The notes under the pieces are model-generated. The model ran no database searches. It was not told the DNA's origin and saw only the letters and a program-made list of their open reading frames with translations. Source: an uncultured Photobacterium sp. (lineage in GTDB: Bacteria; Pseudomonadota; Gammaproteobacteria; Enterobacterales; Vibrionaceae). Taken from it: 64,000 nt of DNA. A program made the translations under genes and the position numbers. Of this stretch, positions 47,965 through 57,282 are shown in pieces (positions within the stretch are counted from its first letter, which is position 1; every line of letters starts with the position of its first letter). The stretch covers positions 124,001 to 188,000 of the forward strand of contig NZ_CANMZV010000003.1 of NCBI RefSeq assembly GCF_947502415.1, written 5' to 3'.

Positions 47965-48522
47965 TTAAATTTCACCGCAAACTTTATCGATGATATCGGC
48001 ACCGAAGCCCATCTTGGCCATCAGTTGATCAACCATCTGGCGTTTACGATCAGTATTAGTATTCGTAATAACCCAGAAAGGGGTATGAGGAATGGCTTTC
48101 GGCTTGGTCGTTTTGCCACTTGCCAGCAGTGTCTCTTCGCTTTCAGCAAAATAAACACGTGTACGACCTTTGATTGCCGCGGCTTCAGTAAAGCCTTCCG
48201 GATCGATACGATAAAGCGAGGACAGGATCATCATAAATCGGCCGATAGCCTTTTCCTGAGCGGCAAATTCATCAGAAATCAGCAAAGATCGCATTTCCTT
48301 GACACGATCCACCTTGACCACGTTACCCGCGTCTTTACTAACCACAACACCTTTTGGACGAACAGGCATAACAACTTCTGCTTCTGGCTGTGCTGTCTGA
48401 TCTGGCATCATAAGCAGGCGGCGCAAAATATCAGATGCACTTTCACCAATATGCTGTGTTTGACTGGCGATATAACGGTATAGCTCTTCGTCTACCTCAA
48501 TACTCTTCATCGTAGTGTTCAT
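47965..48522 (-). CDS. seqA: Replication negative modulator SeqA
   Basis: A 185-residue protein that sequesters hemimethylated GATC sites at the origin. The N-terminal oligomerisation domain has [18 protein letters not shown] and [12 protein letters not shown] linker follows (about 45-80), then the DNA-binding domain with [13 protein letters not shown] and [14 protein letters not shown]. The ATG at 48522 has CGGA upstream; an internal ATG four codons later matches the E. coli start but has no ribosome site. Confidence 0.96.
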   Translation of the reverse strand: MNTTMKSIEVDEELYRYIASQTQHIGESASDILRRLLMMPDQTAQPEAEVVMPVRPKGVVVSKDAGNVVKVDRVKEMRSLLISDEFAAQEKAIGRFMMILSSLYRIDPEGFTEAAAIKGRTRVYFAESEETLLASGKTTKPKAIPHTPFWVITNTNTDRKRQMVDQLMAKMGFGADIIDKVCGEI

Positions 48523-48612
48523 TATCGTTCCGTTTAAAAATCACCGTGAGATTATAACGTGATCCGAGGTTATACTCTACGGTAAAGCGTTATCAACAAG
48601 AGAAAATAGTCA

Positions 48613-49386
48613 GTGAATCTTCATTATCAAGTGGACGGACAAGGCGAAGCGATCATTTTGATCCACGGCCTCTTTGGCAGCGCCGATAATCTAGGACTTG
48701 TCGCCAGAGCTTTGAAAGATAAATACAAAGTTGTAAGCATTGATCTTCGAAACCATGGTCGATCCCCCCATTCAGATAGCTTCACCTATCGTGAAATGGC
48801 TGCCGATGTCCTCAAGGTTATCGAACAATGTGATATAGAACGCTTTTCGCTCGTTGGTCATTCTATGGGCGGAAAAGTCGCCATGGCAATGACTGAGCTG
48901 GCAGCATCCCGATTCAATCATCTTATTGTGCTGGACATGGCACCGGTGCACTATCAGGTTCACCGCCACCAAAATGTCTTTGCCGGCCTGCAAGAAGTAT
49001 CCAAACATAATGCCTGTAACAGAAAAGATGCTGAGGCCTACCTGGCACAGCATATTGTTGAACCCGGTGTCCGTCAGTTCTTGCTCAAGTCATTTGCTAA
49101 AACCGAAAACGGGTACGACTGGCGGTTCAATGTCGATGGCCTGATAGCCAACTACGATACCATTATGGGCTGGCAGGAAGTTCCGGCCTTTTCCGGTCGC
49201 ACCCTGTTTATCAAAGGCCAGGATTCAGAATACATCCAGCCGGAACACCGCGAATCTATCGCCCGCCAGTTCCCGACGGCTAAAGCCCATATGATTGCAA
49301 ACACCGGACATTGGCTACACGCAGAAAAGCCCGAGACGGTAAATCGTATTATTCTTAACTTCTTACAACAGCCCCTAGACCGTTAA
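48613..49386 (+). CDS. ybfF: Esterase YbfF (alpha/beta hydrolase)
   Basis: A 257-residue alpha/beta hydrolase. It has IHGLFGSADNLG (oxyanion), the nucleophile elbow GHSMGGK, an Asp in the late region and a His in NTGHWLHAEKP. E. coli YbfF hydrolyses short acyl esters and acyl-CoA in vitro. The start is GTG with AGAGAA upstream. It is divergent from seqA, as in E. coli. Confidence 0.93.
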   Translation: MNLHYQVDGQGEAIILIHGLFGSADNLGLVARALKDKYKVVSIDLRNHGRSPHSDSFTYREMAADVLKVIEQCDIERFSLVGHSMGGKVAMAMTELAASRFNHLIVLDMAPVHYQVHRHQNVFAGLQEVSKHNACNRKDAEAYLAQHIVEPGVRQFLLKSFAKTENGYDWRFNVDGLIANYDTIMGWQEVPAFSGRTLFIKGQDSEYIQPEHRESIARQFPTAKAHMIANTGHWLHAEKPETVNRIILNFLQQPLDR

Positions 49387-49412
49387 CAGTCGCCCACTCT
49401 CTGTGTTATAGT
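49383..49412 (+). promoter_or_regulatory. Candidate sigma-70 promoter for the DUF2788 gene
   Basis: TTAACA and TATAGT are separated by 18 bases, overlapping the ybfF stop codon. The -10 lies about 40 bases before the DUF2788 start. Confidence 0.45.
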
Positions 49413-49452
49413 GCGCGACTAGCTCGGCTTCGACTGCTGTAAGGAGACGAAA

Positions 49453-49674
49453 ATGTTATACGAGCACATGGATTTGCTTGAATCGATTGGGCTAGACTTG
49501 CTGTTTGCCGCCATTTTTTTCTTTATTGGCATGGCCATTAAAGATGTTTTAAAGCAAGGCAATGTGCCACCTTTCGGTCGCAGAATCGTCTGGCTGGTCC
49601 TTTTTTTGGGCTGTGCCGGCTTTATTACCAAAGGTCTGATCCAACTCAGCTGGGAAGGTGCCGGCATCGGCTAA
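49453..49674 (+). CDS. DUF2788 family small membrane protein
   Basis: A 73-residue protein with two hydrophobic segments (about 14-28 and 45-62). The link FGRRIVWLVLFLGCAGFITKG matches the DUF2788 family as I recall it; shown marks are PPFGRRIVW and GCAGFI. It is an inner-membrane protein of unknown role, often near fldA in vibrios. The ribosome site AGGAGA precedes the ATG. Confidence 0.82.
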   Translation: MLYEHMDLLESIGLDLLFAAIFFFIGMAIKDVLKQGNVPPFGRRIVWLVLFLGCAGFITKGLIQLSWEGAGIG

Positions 49675-49939
49675 AATTTCATTTCAGGTATCCAGTGTTA
49701 GCGAAAGCTATCATTGAGCATTATGCGATAACCGTATGAAGTAAAACGATACCTGAACAATACGCAAATTGTGCAAATGTTGTAAAGACAAAGCTCAATC
49801 CTGCGTTTTCGATCTCTCGCTTGGTTAAACTCGTAGATCGGAATAATGTCATTGAAACTCAGGGCATCCCCTGAACAGATTTATGTATATCGTTACCACC
49901 AAGGTTACGGTCAACAACTAAATACAGGTAATCTCTACT

Positions 49940-50467
49940 ATGGCGAGTGTAGGACTCTTCTTTGGTAGCGACACTGGTAATACAGAAGCAGTCGCTAAAA
50001 TGATCCAAAAGCAACTAGGTAAAAATCTAGTTGAAGTAAAAGATATCGCGAAAAGCAGCAAAGAAGATATCGACAATTTTGACCTACTACTACTGGGCAT
50101 CCCAACCTGGTACTACGGTGAACCACAGTGCGACTGGGATGACTTCTTCCCTGAACTTGAAAACATCGACTTCTCTACCAAATTGGTAGCAATTTTCGGT
50201 TGTGGTGATCAGGAAGACTACGCCGAGTACTTCTGTGACGCGATGGGTACCCTACGTGAAATCGTTGAAGGTCGCGGTGCAACAATCATCGGTCACTTCC
50301 CAACAGAAGGCTTTGAATTCGAAGCATCAAAAGCACTCGTTGATGACAACCACTTTGTTGGTCTGTGCGTTGATGAAGACCGCCAGCCTGAACTGACAGA
50401 GCAGCGTGTCGAACAGTGGGTCAAACAGATCTACGAAGAGATGTGCCTAGCAGAACTAGAAGACTAA
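49940..50467 (+). CDS. fldA: Flavodoxin FldA
   Basis: A 175-residue FMN electron carrier. The FMN phosphate loop is GSDTGNTEAVA, the first aromatic loop TWYYGEPQCDWDD and the second FGCGDQEDYAEYF. It supplies electrons to biotin, methionine and radical-SAM enzymes. It is followed by fur, as in E. coli, but a terminator and 460 bases intervene. Confidence 0.96.
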   Translation: MASVGLFFGSDTGNTEAVAKMIQKQLGKNLVEVKDIAKSSKEDIDNFDLLLLGIPTWYYGEPQCDWDDFFPELENIDFSTKLVAIFGCGDQEDYAEYFCDAMGTLREIVEGRGATIIGHFPTEGFEFEASKALVDDNHFVGLCVDEDRQPELTEQRVEQWVKQIYEEMCLAELED

Positions 50468-50474
50468 GTTCTCT

Positions 50475-50503
50475 TTAAAAACGCGCTGAAAGGCGCGTTT
50501 TTT
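50475..50503 (+). terminator. Terminator of fldA
   Basis: AAAACGCGC and GCGCGTTTTTT pair around TGAAAG, just after the stop codon. Confidence 0.9.
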
Positions 50504-50931
50504 GATTTCGAACAGTTTGAGATAACCCTTTTTATCTATGGCCTGTTAATTACGAAACTGCGGCCTTTACGAACATACAATACCCGCCTGACCTGGGAAA
50601 CAATTTCTCCTCTTTCATTGTTCACATTCACGATAAACTCCGGCAAATATTTTTCTCCCATAACGGTTGCTTGCCACCAAAAAGGCGGCCACATATTTTC
50701 AGGAAAACCGAATCATACTTGGCCGATAAAATCGATTCACAATAGCCACGCCATATACCGCAGGATGCATAACACACATTCCTGTAACATTTTTTTAAAA
50801 TAAAGAAAAGTTACAGATCAGCTAGATTCATCGTTTTTTAAGGTTTATTGTTACCTTATGGTCACTTATAATAAATATATATGAGAAGACTACCGCATCA
50901 TGTTGTTGCGGCTAGCCAATAGGAAACTCGG
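50504..50931. other. Upstream region of fur
   Basis: About 430 bases without a convincing gene. A likely -10 TATAAT lies at 50867-50872; the -35 is poor, so the promoter may need an activator. No clear Fur box was seen. Confidence 0.4.
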
Positions 50932-51378
50932 ATGTCAGATAATAATCACGCACTGAAACAAGCAGGCTTAAAGGTTACGCTTCCGCGCCTTAAAATTCTG
51001 GAAGTTCTGCAACAGCCTGACTGCCAACACATTAGTGCTGAAGACTTGTATAAGAAATTAATCGATATTGGTGAAGAAATTGGCCTAGCCACGGTTTACC
51101 GCGTTCTTAACCAATTTGATGATGCAGGTATTGTTACCCGTCACCACTTCGAGGGTGGTAAGTCAGTGTTTGAGCTAGCAACTCAACACCATCATGACCA
51201 TCTGGTTTGCCTTGATTGTGGAAAGGTAATTGAATTTTCAGACGAAATCATCGAGCAGCGCCAAAAAGAAATTGCTGCAAGCTTCAATGTACGTCTGACT
51301 AACCATAGCCTGTACCTATATGGTCACTGCATGGAAGGCGATTGCAGTGAAAACCCAAGCCTACACGATAAAAAATAA
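50932..51378 (+). CDS. fur: Ferric uptake regulator Fur
   Basis: A 148-residue metal-dependent repressor. The N-terminal winged helix includes KVTLPRLKILEVL and ATVYRVLNQFDDAGIV. The metal sites include HHHDHLVCLDCGKVIEF with a CxxC, and the C-terminal Cys pair in HCMEGDCSE. It represses iron-uptake genes, likely including feoABC in this window. Confidence 0.97.
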   Translation: MSDNNHALKQAGLKVTLPRLKILEVLQQPDCQHISAEDLYKKLIDIGEEIGLATVYRVLNQFDDAGIVTRHHFEGGKSVFELATQHHHDHLVCLDCGKVIEFSDEIIEQRQKEIAASFNVRLTNHSLYLYGHCMEGDCSENPSLHDKK

Positions 51379-51434
51379 CAAATTATTCTAGGCCTTCACA
51401 TATATTGATTATTACTTAGACGCTCAACACTAAG

Positions 51435-51468
51435 TAAAAAAAACCAGCCAAACGGCTGGTTTTTTACT
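51435..51468. terminator. Bidirectional terminator between fur and glnS
   Basis: AAACCAGCC and GGCTGGTTT form the stem around AAAC. A- and T-runs flank it on both sides, serving two convergent genes. Confidence 0.9.
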
Positions 51469-51491
51469 TTTATCGCTTTGCTATACGACAA

Positions 51492-53156
51492 TTAATCGCC
51501 AATTTTCGCCCAAGTATCACGCAGGCCAACAGTACGGTTAAATACCAGATTATCAGCCGACGAATCTTTGCTATCTGCGCAGAAGTACCCCGTACGTTCA
51601 AACTGGAATGCCTTCTCAGCTTCCGCTGATACCAAAGATGGCTCAACAAACCCCTTCATCACAGTAAGAGACTCAGGGTTGATCACAGAAACAAAATCTT
51701 CCGCTGCACCAGGGTTTGGAACAGTAAACAGGCGATCGTACAGACGGAACTCAGCCGGTACACCAGCGTCAGCCGATACCCAGTGGATAACGCCTTTAAC
51801 CTTACGACCATCAGCAGGGTTTTTACCCAATGTCTCGTTATCGTAAGTACAGAAAATAGTTGTGATATTACCATCTTCATCTTTCTCGATACGCTCGGCC
51901 TTGATCACGTACGCTCCACGCAGACGTACTTCTTTACCTAATACCAGACGCTTGTACTTCTTGTTGGCTTCCTCACGGAAATCTTCACGCTCGATGTACA
52001 CTTCGCGAGTGAATGGTACCTGACGGCTACCCATTTCTGGTTTGTTCGGATGATTAGCCACGTTCAGCATTTCAGCTTCGCCATCAAAGTTTTCGATCAC
52101 AACTTTGATTGGATCCAAAACGGCCATTGCACGTGGTGCGTTCTCATTCAAGTCATCACGAATACAAGATTCCAGAGAACCCATCTCAATCGTATTATCT
52201 TGCTTAGTTACACCGATACGCTTACAGAACTCGCGGATAGATGCAGACGTAAAACCACGACGACGCAGACCTGAAACAGTCGGCATACGTGGGTCATCCC
52301 AACCTGAGACCAGATTTTCAGTTACTAGCTGGTTCAGCTTACGCTTGGACATTACTGTATATTCTAGGTTCAGACGGCTAAACTCGTACTGACGAGGCTG
52401 ACAGTCAATCGTAATGTTATCTAGAACCCAGTCGTACAGGCGGCGGTTATCCATGAACTCTAGCGTACAAATAGAGTGTGTAATACCTTCCAAAGCATCA
52501 GAGATACAGTGAGTGAAGTCGTACATTGGGTAAATGCACCACTTATCGCCAGTCTGGTGGTGGTGGGCAAAACGAACACGGTAAATCACGGGATCACGCA
52601 TAACCATGAACGGTGAAGCCATATCGATTTTTGCACGAAGACACATTTTGCCTTCTTCCACTTCGCCGTTCTTCATTTTTTCGAACAGCTCAAGGTTTTC
52701 TTCTACGCTGCGATCACGGTATGGACTTGGCTTACCCGGCTCGGTTAGCGTACCGCGGTATGTCCGCATTTGCTCTGGACTTAGCTCATCAATATACGCT
52801 AAGCCTTTATTAATTAATTCAATAGCAAACCCGTATAGCTTATCGAAGTAGTTTGATGAATAACAAATCTCACCACTCCACTCAAAGCCCAACCAGTTAA
52901 CATCGTTCTTAATAGACTCAACGTATTCGATGTCTTCTTTCTCAGGGTTTGTATCATCAAAACGTAAGTTACATTGACCCTGATAGTCCTGAGCAATACC
53001 GAAGTTCAAACAAATTGATTTCGCATGGCCGATATGCAGGTAGCCATTTGGCTCCGGCGGGAATCGGGTATGTACGCTTGTATGTTTGCCACTTGCTAAA
53101 TCCGCATCGATAATCTGGCGGATAAAGTTAGTTGGACGAGCTTCAGATTCACTCAT
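51492..53156 (-). CDS. glnS: Glutaminyl-tRNA synthetase
   Basis: A class I synthetase of 554 residues. The HIGH motif is in [10 protein letters not shown], the KMSKS-type motif in TVMSKRKL, and the catalytic PPEPNG precedes HIGH. The C-terminal beta-barrel anticodon-binding domain starts near residue 340. The ATG at 53156 has GAGGTG upstream and is preferred to the TTG one codon before. Confidence 0.97.
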   Translation of the reverse strand: MSESEARPTNFIRQIIDADLASGKHTSVHTRFPPEPNGYLHIGHAKSICLNFGIAQDYQGQCNLRFDDTNPEKEDIEYVESIKNDVNWLGFEWSGEICYSSNYFDKLYGFAIELINKGLAYIDELSPEQMRTYRGTLTEPGKPSPYRDRSVEENLELFEKMKNGEVEEGKMCLRAKIDMASPFMVMRDPVIYRVRFAHHHQTGDKWCIYPMYDFTHCISDALEGITHSICTLEFMDNRRLYDWVLDNITIDCQPRQYEFSRLNLEYTVMSKRKLNQLVTENLVSGWDDPRMPTVSGLRRRGFTSASIREFCKRIGVTKQDNTIEMGSLESCIRDDLNENAPRAMAVLDPIKVVIENFDGEAEMLNVANHPNKPEMGSRQVPFTREVYIEREDFREEANKKYKRLVLGKEVRLRGAYVIKAERIEKDEDGNITTIFCTYDNETLGKNPADGRKVKGVIHWVSADAGVPAEFRLYDRLFTVPNPGAAEDFVSVINPESLTVMKGFVEPSLVSAEAEKAFQFERTGYFCADSKDSSADNLVFNRTVGLRDTWAKIGD

Positions 53157-53256
53157 CAATTACACCTCGTGTGCTGACAGGATTTTAGAACTCTCTATGA
53201 TCCATAAATATGGGTCACGACTCAACAAATAGTATGCATTGTTTGCCGATATGTAT

Positions 53257-53280
53257 AAAAAAACCCCGCTAATGCGGGGC
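53257..53280 (-). terminator. Rho-independent terminator downstream of nagE
   Basis: On the minus strand GCCCCGC/GCGGGGT with loop ATTA is followed by seven T. It lies 300 bases after the nagE stop and 100 bases before glnS. Confidence 0.9.
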
Positions 53281-53445
53281 AAAGTTAACGCATAGGCCTG
53301 ATAGCAGGCCTTAAGGACAACATTCCACTCAGGATTTCACAACTGAACATAGAAAACCTGACAATGAAACTACCTACGCAGCTTCTGACTATGCTTGTAA
53401 AAACATACTCAGAAGCCGGCAGAAACACACACTATGCAAATACCA
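53257..53445 (-). ncRNA. Candidate small RNA from the nagE 3' region
   Basis: Minus-strand reading gives three folds in a row: an 11-pair hairpin CTTCTGAGTATG/CATAGTCAGAAG (53415-53382), a perfect AGGCCTG-CTAT-CAGGCCT (53311-53294), and the terminator. No reading frame covers it. It could be an independent gene or be processed from the nagE transcript. The 5' end is a guess. Confidence 0.42.
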
Positions 53446-53579
53446 ATAATGATTTAAAGCATCGAGCTAAATTGTTTCTACTTGTTGTTAGTGATGATTG
53501 TTTAATTTGAGGGAATTGCCGACTTCATTACAGAGGCCGGCAATTTAGTCTGATAATTATTTAAAAGGCTTTTAAATAA

Positions 53580-55073
53580 TTAAGGTAGTTTTACTGAAGA
53601 TAAATCTTCAGAGACTGGGATTTTCTTCATCTCACCAGCCACTATTTCAGCTAGAGGACCCAAGATAACCTGCAAGTTATTTGAACCAAGCTTAACCACA
53701 CCCATTGCACCCAATGCTTTCAACGTTTTCTCATCCGCAAGGCTGCTGTCTTTCAGCGTCAGGCGTAAACGAGTAATACATGCATCGATATTCTCAAGGT
53801 TACCGTGACCACCTAAAGCTTTCAGGTACTGCTTAGCAAGCTCACCAGTTTCAGCTGAACCAGCAGCAACCGCACCTTCTTCAGCATCATCGTCTTCACG
53901 ACCTGGTGTTTTCAGGTTGAACTTAAGAATAACTGCACGGAAGATTGCGTAGTACAGACCGAAGAATACGAGTCCCTGTACAACCAGCATGTACCAATTG
54001 GTTGCCAGTGGGTTACGAGTCTGCAGAATCATATCCACAAAACCTGCAGAGAAACCAAAGCCTGAAATCCACTGCATTGACGCAGCGATGTATACAGAGA
54101 TACCAGTTAGCAATGCGTGAAGCACATACAGGCCAGGTGCCAAGAACATAAATGCGAACTCTAGTGGCTCAGTAACACCGGTGAAGAATGATGCGAAACC
54201 AGCAGCAATCATGATAGAAGCTACTTTTTCTTTATTCTTCGATTTAGCTGTATGGTACATAGCCAGTGCCGCACCAGGCAGACCGAACATCATAATAGGG
54301 AAGAAACCACCCATGTAGATACCGGTTACACCTGGAGTTGCAACACCAGCATCAATAGATGCCTGACCACCAAGGAAGTTTGGCAAGTCATTAATACCCG
54401 CAACATCGAACCAGAATACGGAGTTCAGTGCATGGTGCAAACCAACAGGAATTAGAAGACGGTTAAAGAATGCGTAGATACCAGCACCCGCTTCACCCAA
54501 ACCTTGGATACCTTCACCGAAAGACACCAGGCCGCCGTATACTGCAGGCCAGATATACATCAGTACAAAAGCAATCAGAATGCCGGCAATAGACATTAAG
54601 ATAGGAACCAAACGCTTACCGGAGAAGAATGCCAGTGCTTTATGCAGCTCAACATGTGAAAAACGGTTATAAATTTCAGCCGCAACAATACCAACCAAAA
54701 TACCAACGAACTGGTTATTAATTTTACCAAACGCTGCTGGAACAGCACTGGCATCAATACCCTGAATATTGGCAACTGAACCAGGGGCAAGCAGCGTTGT
54801 TACCACAAGGAAGCCAACAAAACCGGACAATGCCGCAGCACCATCTTTATCTTTTGACATACCATACGCAACACCAACGGCAAACAGCACCGACATGTTA
54901 TCAATAATAGCGGAACCAGCTTTGATCAGAAAAGCTGCCAATGCACTATTTGCACCCCAGCCATTCGGGTCAATCCAGTAACCAATACCCATTAAAATTG
55001 CAGCCGCAGGCAGCGTGGCAACAGGCACCATCAACGCTTTACCTACTTTTTGAAAATATCCAAGAATATTCAC
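53580..55073 (-). CDS. nagE: N-acetylglucosamine-specific PTS permease, IIBC components
   Basis: A 497-residue PTS permease that imports GlcNAc and phosphorylates it at C6. The EIIC membrane domain covers residues 1-385, with GVTEPLEFAFMF and GLHHALNSVFW marks. The EIIB domain (about 415-490) has the phospho-Cys in DACITRLRLTL. No IIA domain is fused, so it is shorter than E. coli NagE (IICBA) and must use a separate IIA such as Crr. The start is GTG with GGGGGA upstream. It is divergent from nagBAC across paired operators. Confidence 0.95.
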   Translation of the reverse strand: MNILGYFQKVGKALMVPVATLPAAAILMGIGYWIDPNGWGANSALAAFLIKAGSAIIDNMSVLFAVGVAYGMSKDKDGAAALSGFVGFLVVTTLLAPGSVANIQGIDASAVPAAFGKINNQFVGILVGIVAAEIYNRFSHVELHKALAFFSGKRLVPILMSIAGILIAFVLMYIWPAVYGGLVSFGEGIQGLGEAGAGIYAFFNRLLIPVGLHHALNSVFWFDVAGINDLPNFLGGQASIDAGVATPGVTGIYMGGFFPIMMFGLPGAALAMYHTAKSKNKEKVASIMIAAGFASFFTGVTEPLEFAFMFLAPGLYVLHALLTGISVYIAASMQWISGFGFSAGFVDMILQTRNPLATNWYMLVVQGLVFFGLYYAIFRAVILKFNLKTPGREDDDAEEGAVAAGSAETGELAKQYLKALGGHGNLENIDACITRLRLTLKDSSLADEKTLKALGAMGVVKLGSNNLQVILGPLAEIVAGEMKKIPVSEDLSSVKLP

Positions 55074-55114
55074 CCTTAGTTCCCCCTATGGTTTTCTTAG
55101 ATTCGAAACAGATA

Positions 55115-55137
55115 ACTTATTTTAGTTACCCGATTAA
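55115..55137. promoter_or_regulatory. NagC-like operator, nagE side
   Basis: The 23 bases start ACTTATTTTAGTTACC and share ACTTATTTTA plus later CC and AA positions with a second copy 136 bases away. NagC sites are AT-rich 23-mers of this TTATTT...AA kind. Confidence 0.5.
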
Positions 55138-55191
55138 GTTATATGCAGTTTAAGAGTTTAATTTCGCCCCGCAAATTAAAACCTCATCTTT

Positions 55192-55207
55192 TGTGATCAT
55201 TATCACC
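55192..55207. promoter_or_regulatory. CRP site between nagE and nagB
   Basis: TGTGATCATTATCACC matches TGTGA-N6-TCACA at nine of ten positions. It lies midway between the two NagC-like sites, the same layout as the E. coli nagE-nagB region. Confidence 0.8.
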
Positions 55208-55250
55208 TGCTTGAGTGACAATACAGCGATTTTGCTAGCTCGATCATAAA

Positions 55251-55273
55251 ACTTATTTTATTATCCGAAACAA
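55251..55273. promoter_or_regulatory. NagC-like operator, nagB side
   Basis: The 23 bases start ACTTATTTTATTATCC, sharing ACTTATTTTA with the nagE-side copy. It lies about 55-78 bases before the nagB start. Loop formation between the copies is inferred. Confidence 0.5.
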
Positions 55274-55328
55274 AGGCCGTAACACGCTAAGATTCTATTG
55301 TGATTTCTACTTGAAACGAGGTGTAACC

Positions 55329-56129
55329 GTGAGACTTATCCCACTGAATAAAGCGAAAGATGTAGGTTTGTGGTCTGCTCGCTATATTGCTGATCGTATT
55401 AATAAATTTCAGCCAACAGCAGAGCGTCCTTTTGTATTAGGCTTACCAACTGGTGGCACTCCTCTAGCAACATACAAGCGCTTAATCGAGCTTTATGAGG
55501 CAGGTGAAGTAAGTTTTGAGCACGTTGTTACTTTTAATATGGATGAATATATCGGTATCCCAGCCGATCACCCTGAATCCTACCGTAGTTTCATGTATAA
55601 CAACTTCTTTAGTCACATTGATATTCAAGAAGAAAATATCAATTTGCTACATGGCAACACCCTGGATCACGAAGCAGAATGTCAACGCTACGAAGAGAAA
55701 ATTAAGTCTTACGGCAGAATCAACCTCTTCATGGGCGGCGTAGGCAATGATGGGCATATTGCTTTCAATGAACCAGCCTCTTCGCTGGCTTCGCGTACCC
55801 GTATAAAAACACTGACCGAAGACACACGTATTGCCAATTCACGCTTCTTCGATAACGATATCAACCAGGTACCTAAATACTCACTCACCATTGGTGTCGG
55901 TACTCTGCTTGATGCTGAAGAGATCATGATCTTGGTTACCGGCCACAACAAAGCTCTCGCACTTGAAGCTGCAGTTGAAGGCTCCGTAAACCACTTGTGG
56001 ACGGTTTCCGCCCTTCAGCTACACCCTAAGTCATTAATTGTCTGCGACGAGCCATCAACCCAAGAGTTGAAAGTGAAGACTGTTAAGTACTTCCAAGAGC
56101 TTGAAGCTGAAAATATTAAACACCTTTAA
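55329..56129 (+). CDS. nagB: Glucosamine-6-phosphate deaminase
   Basis: A 266-residue enzyme converting GlcN6P to fructose-6-phosphate and ammonia. It has [10 protein letters not shown], the catalytic FNMDEYIGI, and [17 protein letters not shown]. The GTG at 55329 gives VRLIPLNKA as in E. coli (also 266 residues), with GAGGT upstream. It is the first gene of nagBAC, 14 bases before nagA. Confidence 0.96.
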   Translation: MRLIPLNKAKDVGLWSARYIADRINKFQPTAERPFVLGLPTGGTPLATYKRLIELYEAGEVSFEHVVTFNMDEYIGIPADHPESYRSFMYNNFFSHIDIQEENINLLHGNTLDHEAECQRYEEKIKSYGRINLFMGGVGNDGHIAFNEPASSLASRTRIKTLTEDTRIANSRFFDNDINQVPKYSLTIGVGTLLDAEEIMILVTGHNKALALEAAVEGSVNHLWTVSALQLHPKSLIVCDEPSTQELKVKTVKYFQELEAENIKHL

Positions 56130-56143
56130 CAAAGGACTTGTTC

Positions 56144-57280
56144 ATGTACGCGCTAACCAACTGCCGCATTTTTACCGGTAGCGATGTGCTGAATAACCAC
56201 GCCGTTATTATTGACGGCGTGAACATTCACGCTGTTTGCCCTGCCACAGAGCTACCACAAGACATCAAAACTCAGGATCTGAAAGGGGCGAACCTGACGC
56301 CCGGTTTCATTGACCTACAGCTTAACGGCTGTGGCGGTGTGATGCTTAATGACCAAATTAACGCAGACACCATCCACACCATGCACCGTGCAAACCTGAA
56401 ATCAGGCTGCACTAGCTTCCTGCCGACCCTCATCACCTCGTCCGACGAAGACATGAAAGCTGCCATCGCCGCCGAACGTGAATATCAAAGCAGATACCAG
56501 AATCACTCTCTTGGCCTGCACCTGGAAGGGCCTTACCTTAACGTCATGAAAAAAGGTATTCACAGTGTTGATCATATTCGTCGTTCCGACGACGCCATGG
56601 TTAAAACCATCTGTGACAATGCCGATGTCGTTGCAAAAGTAACGCTGGCCCCGGAACAGAACCCGCATGAACATATTGAGCAGCTTGTTGATGCAGGTAT
56701 TGTTGTCTCGGCCGGCCACACCAACGCCACCTACGTAGAAGCACGCAAAGGTTTTGCCTCCGGTATCACCTTCGCTACCCACCTGTTCAATGCCATGACC
56801 CCTATTGCGGGTCGAGAGCCGGGCATGGTTGGAGCAATTTACGACACACCTAATGTCTATACTGGTGTGATTGCCGACGGATTCCATGTCGATTACGCCA
56901 ACATCCGCATTGCGCAGCGCCTGAAAGGAGACAAACTTATTTTGGTCACCGATGCAACTGCACCAGCAGGAGCTGACATTGATCACTTTATTTTTGTCGG
57001 CAAGAAAGTATATTACCGTGATGGTAAGTGTGTGGATGAAAACGGCACACTTGGCGGTTCGGCGCTAACAATGATTGAAGCAGTACAAAACAGCGTCGAA
57101 CATGCAGGTATCGCCCTCGACGAAGCGATTCGTATGGCTACCCTTTACCCTGCCAGAGCTATTGGTGTGGATAACAAGCTGGGAGCCATCAAAAAAGGCA
57201 TGGTTGCTAACCTTGCTATTTTTGATCGTGACTACAAAGTTCGGGCGACTGTTGTTAACGGTGAATACGAGCAGAACTAA
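56144..57280 (+). CDS. nagA: N-acetylglucosamine-6-phosphate deacetylase
   Basis: A 378-residue amidohydrolase making GlcN6P and acetate. Metal ligands and active site are in [27 protein letters not shown] and the catalytic Asp in [10 protein letters not shown]. The ATG at 56144 has AAAGGA upstream; a TTG two codons before is unlikely. Two bases separate its stop from nagC. Confidence 0.96.
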   Translation: MYALTNCRIFTGSDVLNNHAVIIDGVNIHAVCPATELPQDIKTQDLKGANLTPGFIDLQLNGCGGVMLNDQINADTIHTMHRANLKSGCTSFLPTLITSSDEDMKAAIAAEREYQSRYQNHSLGLHLEGPYLNVMKKGIHSVDHIRRSDDAMVKTICDNADVVAKVTLAPEQNPHEHIEQLVDAGIVVSAGHTNATYVEARKGFASGITFATHLFNAMTPIAGREPGMVGAIYDTPNVYTGVIADGFHVDYANIRIAQRLKGDKLILVTDATAPAGADIDHFIFVGKKVYYRDGKCVDENGTLGGSALTMIEAVQNSVEHAGIALDEAIRMATLYPARAIGVDNKLGAIKKGMVANLAIFDRDYKVRATVVNGEYEQN

Positions 57281-57282
57281 CT

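Noticed and set aside
48025..48483. 152-residue plus-strand frame over seqA
   Set aside because: Shadow of seqA in another frame, with no ribosome site.
50780..50931. Fur autoregulation box before fur
   Set aside because: AT-rich sequence only; no 7-1-7 match comparable to the feoA box.
56402..56986. 194-residue minus-strand frame over nagA
   Set aside because: Antisense to nagA; Val/Gly/Asp-rich composition typical of reverse-frame shadows.
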